Assembly: GCF_965204195.1 (NCBI RefSeq)
Contig: NZ_OZ241975.1
Span: forward strand, 3,038,001 to 3,102,000
Source: Poriferisodalis sp965204195
GTDB lineage: Bacteria; Actinomycetota; Acidimicrobiia; Acidimicrobiales; Poriferisodalaceae
Reading direction: 5' to 3'
DNA: 64,000 nucleotides
The position numbers and the translations under genes are program-made. A model generated the notes under the pieces. The model had not been told where the DNA came from, ran no database searches, and was given only the letters and a program-made list of their open reading frames with translations. Numbering within the stretch: the stretch's first letter is position 1; each line of letters begins with the position of its first letter. This document shows positions 61,925 to 64,000 of the stretch, piece by piece.

Positions 61925-63295
61925 CTACAGGGCGCGGGGCGGGGGCTGGTAGCCGCCGGTGAGTTCGCCGATTCGGCGGGCCAGCGCCATGGTGGTGCGA
62001 TCGCCGCCGTAGGGGCCGACCACCTGGAAGCCCACGGGCAGGCCCCCGGTGGTGAGTCCCAGCGGCGGGACGGTGGCAGGCAGGTACGACATACCGGTCA
62101 GGATCGTCCAGCGGGTCATCTCGATGTACGGCCGCTCGATGCCGTTTGCGGGGATGCGGCGCTCGGCGAAGGTGCCCTCCTGCATGTGATCGAAGGGCGG
62201 GTGGAAGCTCACCGGCATGAGGATCGCGTCGTAGCCGGTGAAGAAATCGGCCCACTTGCGGCGGCACTCCTCACGCGCCATGTGGCGCTCAAGCCACTCG
62301 CGATGGCCGGGACCCTCGCCGCGGCCAGCCAGGGTCATGGCGGCTCGCACCAACCACAGGCCGGTCTCCCATGCCGGCAGCGGATCGATATCCGGTCGGG
62401 CTGCGTGGTCGACGCTCACGCCGCTCGCCTCGAGCGCTGAAACGGCCGCGTTCATCACCTCCAGCACGTCTCCGTCGACCGGGCAGTAGGGATCGTCGAG
62501 CCATGCGGCAACACGCAGGCCGCCGACCTCAGCCGGTGGGGGCGGCAGCTGCGGCACCCACGGCGCTTCGGTGCGCAACAGCACGTCGAAGAGCAATTCC
62601 AAGTCGTCACAGCTCCGCGTCAGCGGGCCGAACACGTTGATGTCGGGCTCGGTGGTGCCGCCGCGCAGGTGATCCAGATAGCCGGTGGTCGGGATCACCC
62701 CGAAGCTTGGCTTGTGGCCCCAGATGCCGTTGTACGAGGCCGGGAAACGGATCGAGCCTCCGATGTCGGTGCCGATCTCGAAACTCGTGAAGCCCATGGC
62801 GGTTGCCGCCGCGGCGCCACCCGAGGAGCCGCCGGGAACCTTGGTCAGGTCCCACGGGTTGTTGGTGGTGCCGAACAGGTCATTGAACGACTGGTTGTCG
62901 GCCGACCAGCGCGGCAGGTTGGTCTTGCCGATCACGATCGCTCCCGCAGCACGGCAGGCCGCCACGACAGCCGCATCGGTGTCGGGCACGTTGTCGGTCA
63001 GCTCCCGCGCCCCGCCGGTCGAACGGATTCCCGCCGTCATCAGGGCGTCCTTGGCGGTGAATGGGATGCCGTGCAGCGGCCCGAGCGTCTCGCCGGCTGC
63101 CTGCGCGGCGTCCGCCGCGGCGGCTCGCTCCAACGCTCCGCCGAAATCGCGGGTCACGACCGCATTGATGTCGCCGTCGAGCCGCTCAATGCGATCGATG
63201 ATGTGCGCAGTCAGTTCGCGGCTCGACATCTCCCCCGCGGCAATGGCCGCTGCCTGCTCGCTCGCACTCCACAGTCCCGGATCATCGCTCGCCAT
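61925..63295 (-). CDS. Amidase signature family protein
   Basis: A 456-residue amidase. GIPFTAKDALMTAG holds the catalytic Lys, VPGGSSGGAAAATAMGFTSF the cis-Ser, and IGTDIGGSIRFPASYNGIWG the nucleophilic Ser of the Ser-cisSer-Lys triad. Members hydrolyse a wide range of amides; the closest look is to general amidases rather than GatA, since no gatB/C neighbours exist. The start is the ATG at 63295 (MASDDPGLWSASEQAAAIAA) with AGGGGACGAG upstream; the 24 codons above it are unlike the family. Convergent with addA, 118 bases apart. Confidence 0.88.
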   Translation of the reverse strand: MASDDPGLWSASEQAAAIAAGEMSSRELTAHIIDRIERLDGDINAVVTRDFGGALERAAAADAAQAAGETLGPLHGIPFTAKDALMTAGIRSTGGARELTDNVPDTDAAVVAACRAAGAIVIGKTNLPRWSADNQSFNDLFGTTNNPWDLTKVPGGSSGGAAAATAMGFTSFEIGTDIGGSIRFPASYNGIWGHKPSFGVIPTTGYLDHLRGGTTEPDINVFGPLTRSCDDLELLFDVLLRTEAPWVPQLPPPPAEVGGLRVAAWLDDPYCPVDGDVLEVMNAAVSALEASGVSVDHAARPDIDPLPAWETGLWLVRAAMTLAGRGEGPGHREWLERHMAREECRRKWADFFTGYDAILMPVSFHPPFDHMQEGTFAERRIPANGIERPYIEMTRWTILTGMSYLPATVPPLGLTTGGLPVGFQVVGPYGGDRTTMALARRIGELTGGYQPPPRAL

Positions 63296-63409
63296 CTCGT
63301 CCCCTGATCCCCAGGCGCCGACTACCGCCCGGCGCTGCGCCGACGTTAGTTCTGACGTTGCAGGCAAGTTCCGGGTCGAGCGCTGTCGCGGAGGGAGCAG
63401 CCTCAGCTT

Positions 63410-64000
63410 TCACACGGCGATCTGCCGGTAGGCATCGATGACCGATGCCAGCTCGGCGGGCGTTGCGCCGTGCATGAGCACGGCGTCACTGCCGAGGTCG
63501 ATCTGCCGTCTCACGGCCGCGGCGCACTCGGCGGGCGTGCCCGTCGCCATCGGGGCCAGCCATTCATCGGGGAGCAGCGTGCCGATGTGCTCGAGTTCGG
63601 CAACCGTGGCTGTGCCGTCGATCGGGGCAAGGAACTTGGCCACGACCTCGTCCGCTCGGAACTGCGCCAGCACATCTGGGTCCCAGCGGTTCACCCGCAC
63701 CAGCACATCGCCGTAGTACTGCAGGTAGGTGGCCAGCCGTCCGATCGTCTTGCGCAGCCGCAACTCATGCGGCACCTCGTCGCTGACCACGACGAAGCAC
63801 GACCACACGTTCACCTCAGCCGGATCGCGCCCGGCCTGCTCGGCCGCCGACTTCGTCGCGCCTACCGATCGCACCAAGGTCTCGTCGGAATAGAACGGAT
63901 GCAGGATGACGTCGTCGAAACAGCGCCCGCCCAGGGCCAGCGAGTTCGGCCCCATCGCCCCCAGCGCCAAGGGCAAGTGCTCATCGAGCTCCTGGTCGAG
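63410..64000 (-). CDS. LLM-class oxidoreductase, N-terminal part outside window
   Basis: The C-terminal ~196 residues of a luciferase-like F420/FMN oxidoreductase; the frame is open through base 64000. ALGAMGPNSLALGGRCFDDV and ILHPFYSDETLVRSV are family-like, and the gene ends with ATGTPAECAAAVRRQIDLGS and VLMHGATPAELASVID. It resembles TIGR03857-type actinobacterial proteins. It lies 114 bases upstream of the amidase start, on the same strand, so the two may be cotranscribed. Confidence 0.82.
   Translation of the reverse strand, partial: LDQELDEHLPLALGAMGPNSLALGGRCFDDVILHPFYSDETLVRSVGATKSAAEQAGRDPAEVNVWSCFVVVSDEVPHELRLRKTIGRLATYLQYYGDVLVRVNRWDPDVLAQFRADEVVAKFLAPIDGTATVAELEHIGTLLPDEWLAPMATGTPAECAAAVRRQIDLGSDAVLMHGATPAELASVIDAYRQIAV

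Overview
The window is a dense, high-G+C bacterial chromosome segment. I place it in the Actinobacteriota, most probably the class Acidimicrobiia; this is inference. The hints are two F420-type luciferase-like oxidoreductases, a mycobacterial TB7.3-type biotin carrier, two CaiB/BaiF CoA-transferases, a DUF5317 membrane protein, cell-wall-binding type 2 repeats fused to fibronectin III domains, and frequent GTG starts with ATGA/GTGA overlaps. No rRNA, tRNA, CRISPR array or intact mobile element was seen.

Layout. 1-364: the 3' part of a VapBC toxin-antitoxin operon with its operator and -10 box. 440-10326: selO and mrp follow a complete System I cytochrome c maturation operon in the order ccmA-B-C-D-E-F-G-H/I, including a tiny ccmD and a CcmH-CcmI fusion. 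10357-22179: housekeeping and lipid genes (biotin carrier, DUF5317 protein, CoA-transferase, valS, mscS, two enoyl-CoA hydratases, rsgA, an orphan peptide-type binding lipoprotein). 22364-28488: rmuC, a molybdenum hydroxylase large subunit and paaA-paaD-paaB-paaC. 28694-33550: a giant secreted protein with three cell-wall-binding repeats and twelve fibronectin III domains. 33699-35836: methylthioadenosine salvage (deaminase plus phosphorylase).

35917-39297 holds an AAA+ ATPase and a subtilisin-like protease that look like the IetAS anti-phage pair. They read as lower in G+C than their surroundings and overlap the start of a LivH permease gene by four bases. 39294-50011: LivH-LivM permeases, a methyltransferase, an SDR, a second CoA-transferase, a universal-stress/response-regulator fusion, a thioesterase and a complete TRAP transporter (DctQ-M-P).

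50139-54526 is an accessory patch. It has an LLM oxidoreductase, a frameshifted DUF4143 ATPase flanked by duplicated junction sequences and preceded by a strong palindrome, a retropepsin-like protease, and a secreted His-rich protein whose reading frame runs through a 15-base poly-G tract. A second tract, 18 bases long, lies nearby. The window ends with an AddB/AddA-type helicase-nuclease pair (54527-61806), an amidase and a partial LLM oxidoreductase.

The most unusual items are the two homopolymer tracts, which suggest phase variation, the IetAS-like pair, the rearranged DUF4143 locus, the 29-bp hairpin repeats at 45162-45232, and the paaA 5'-end relic at 28613-28669.
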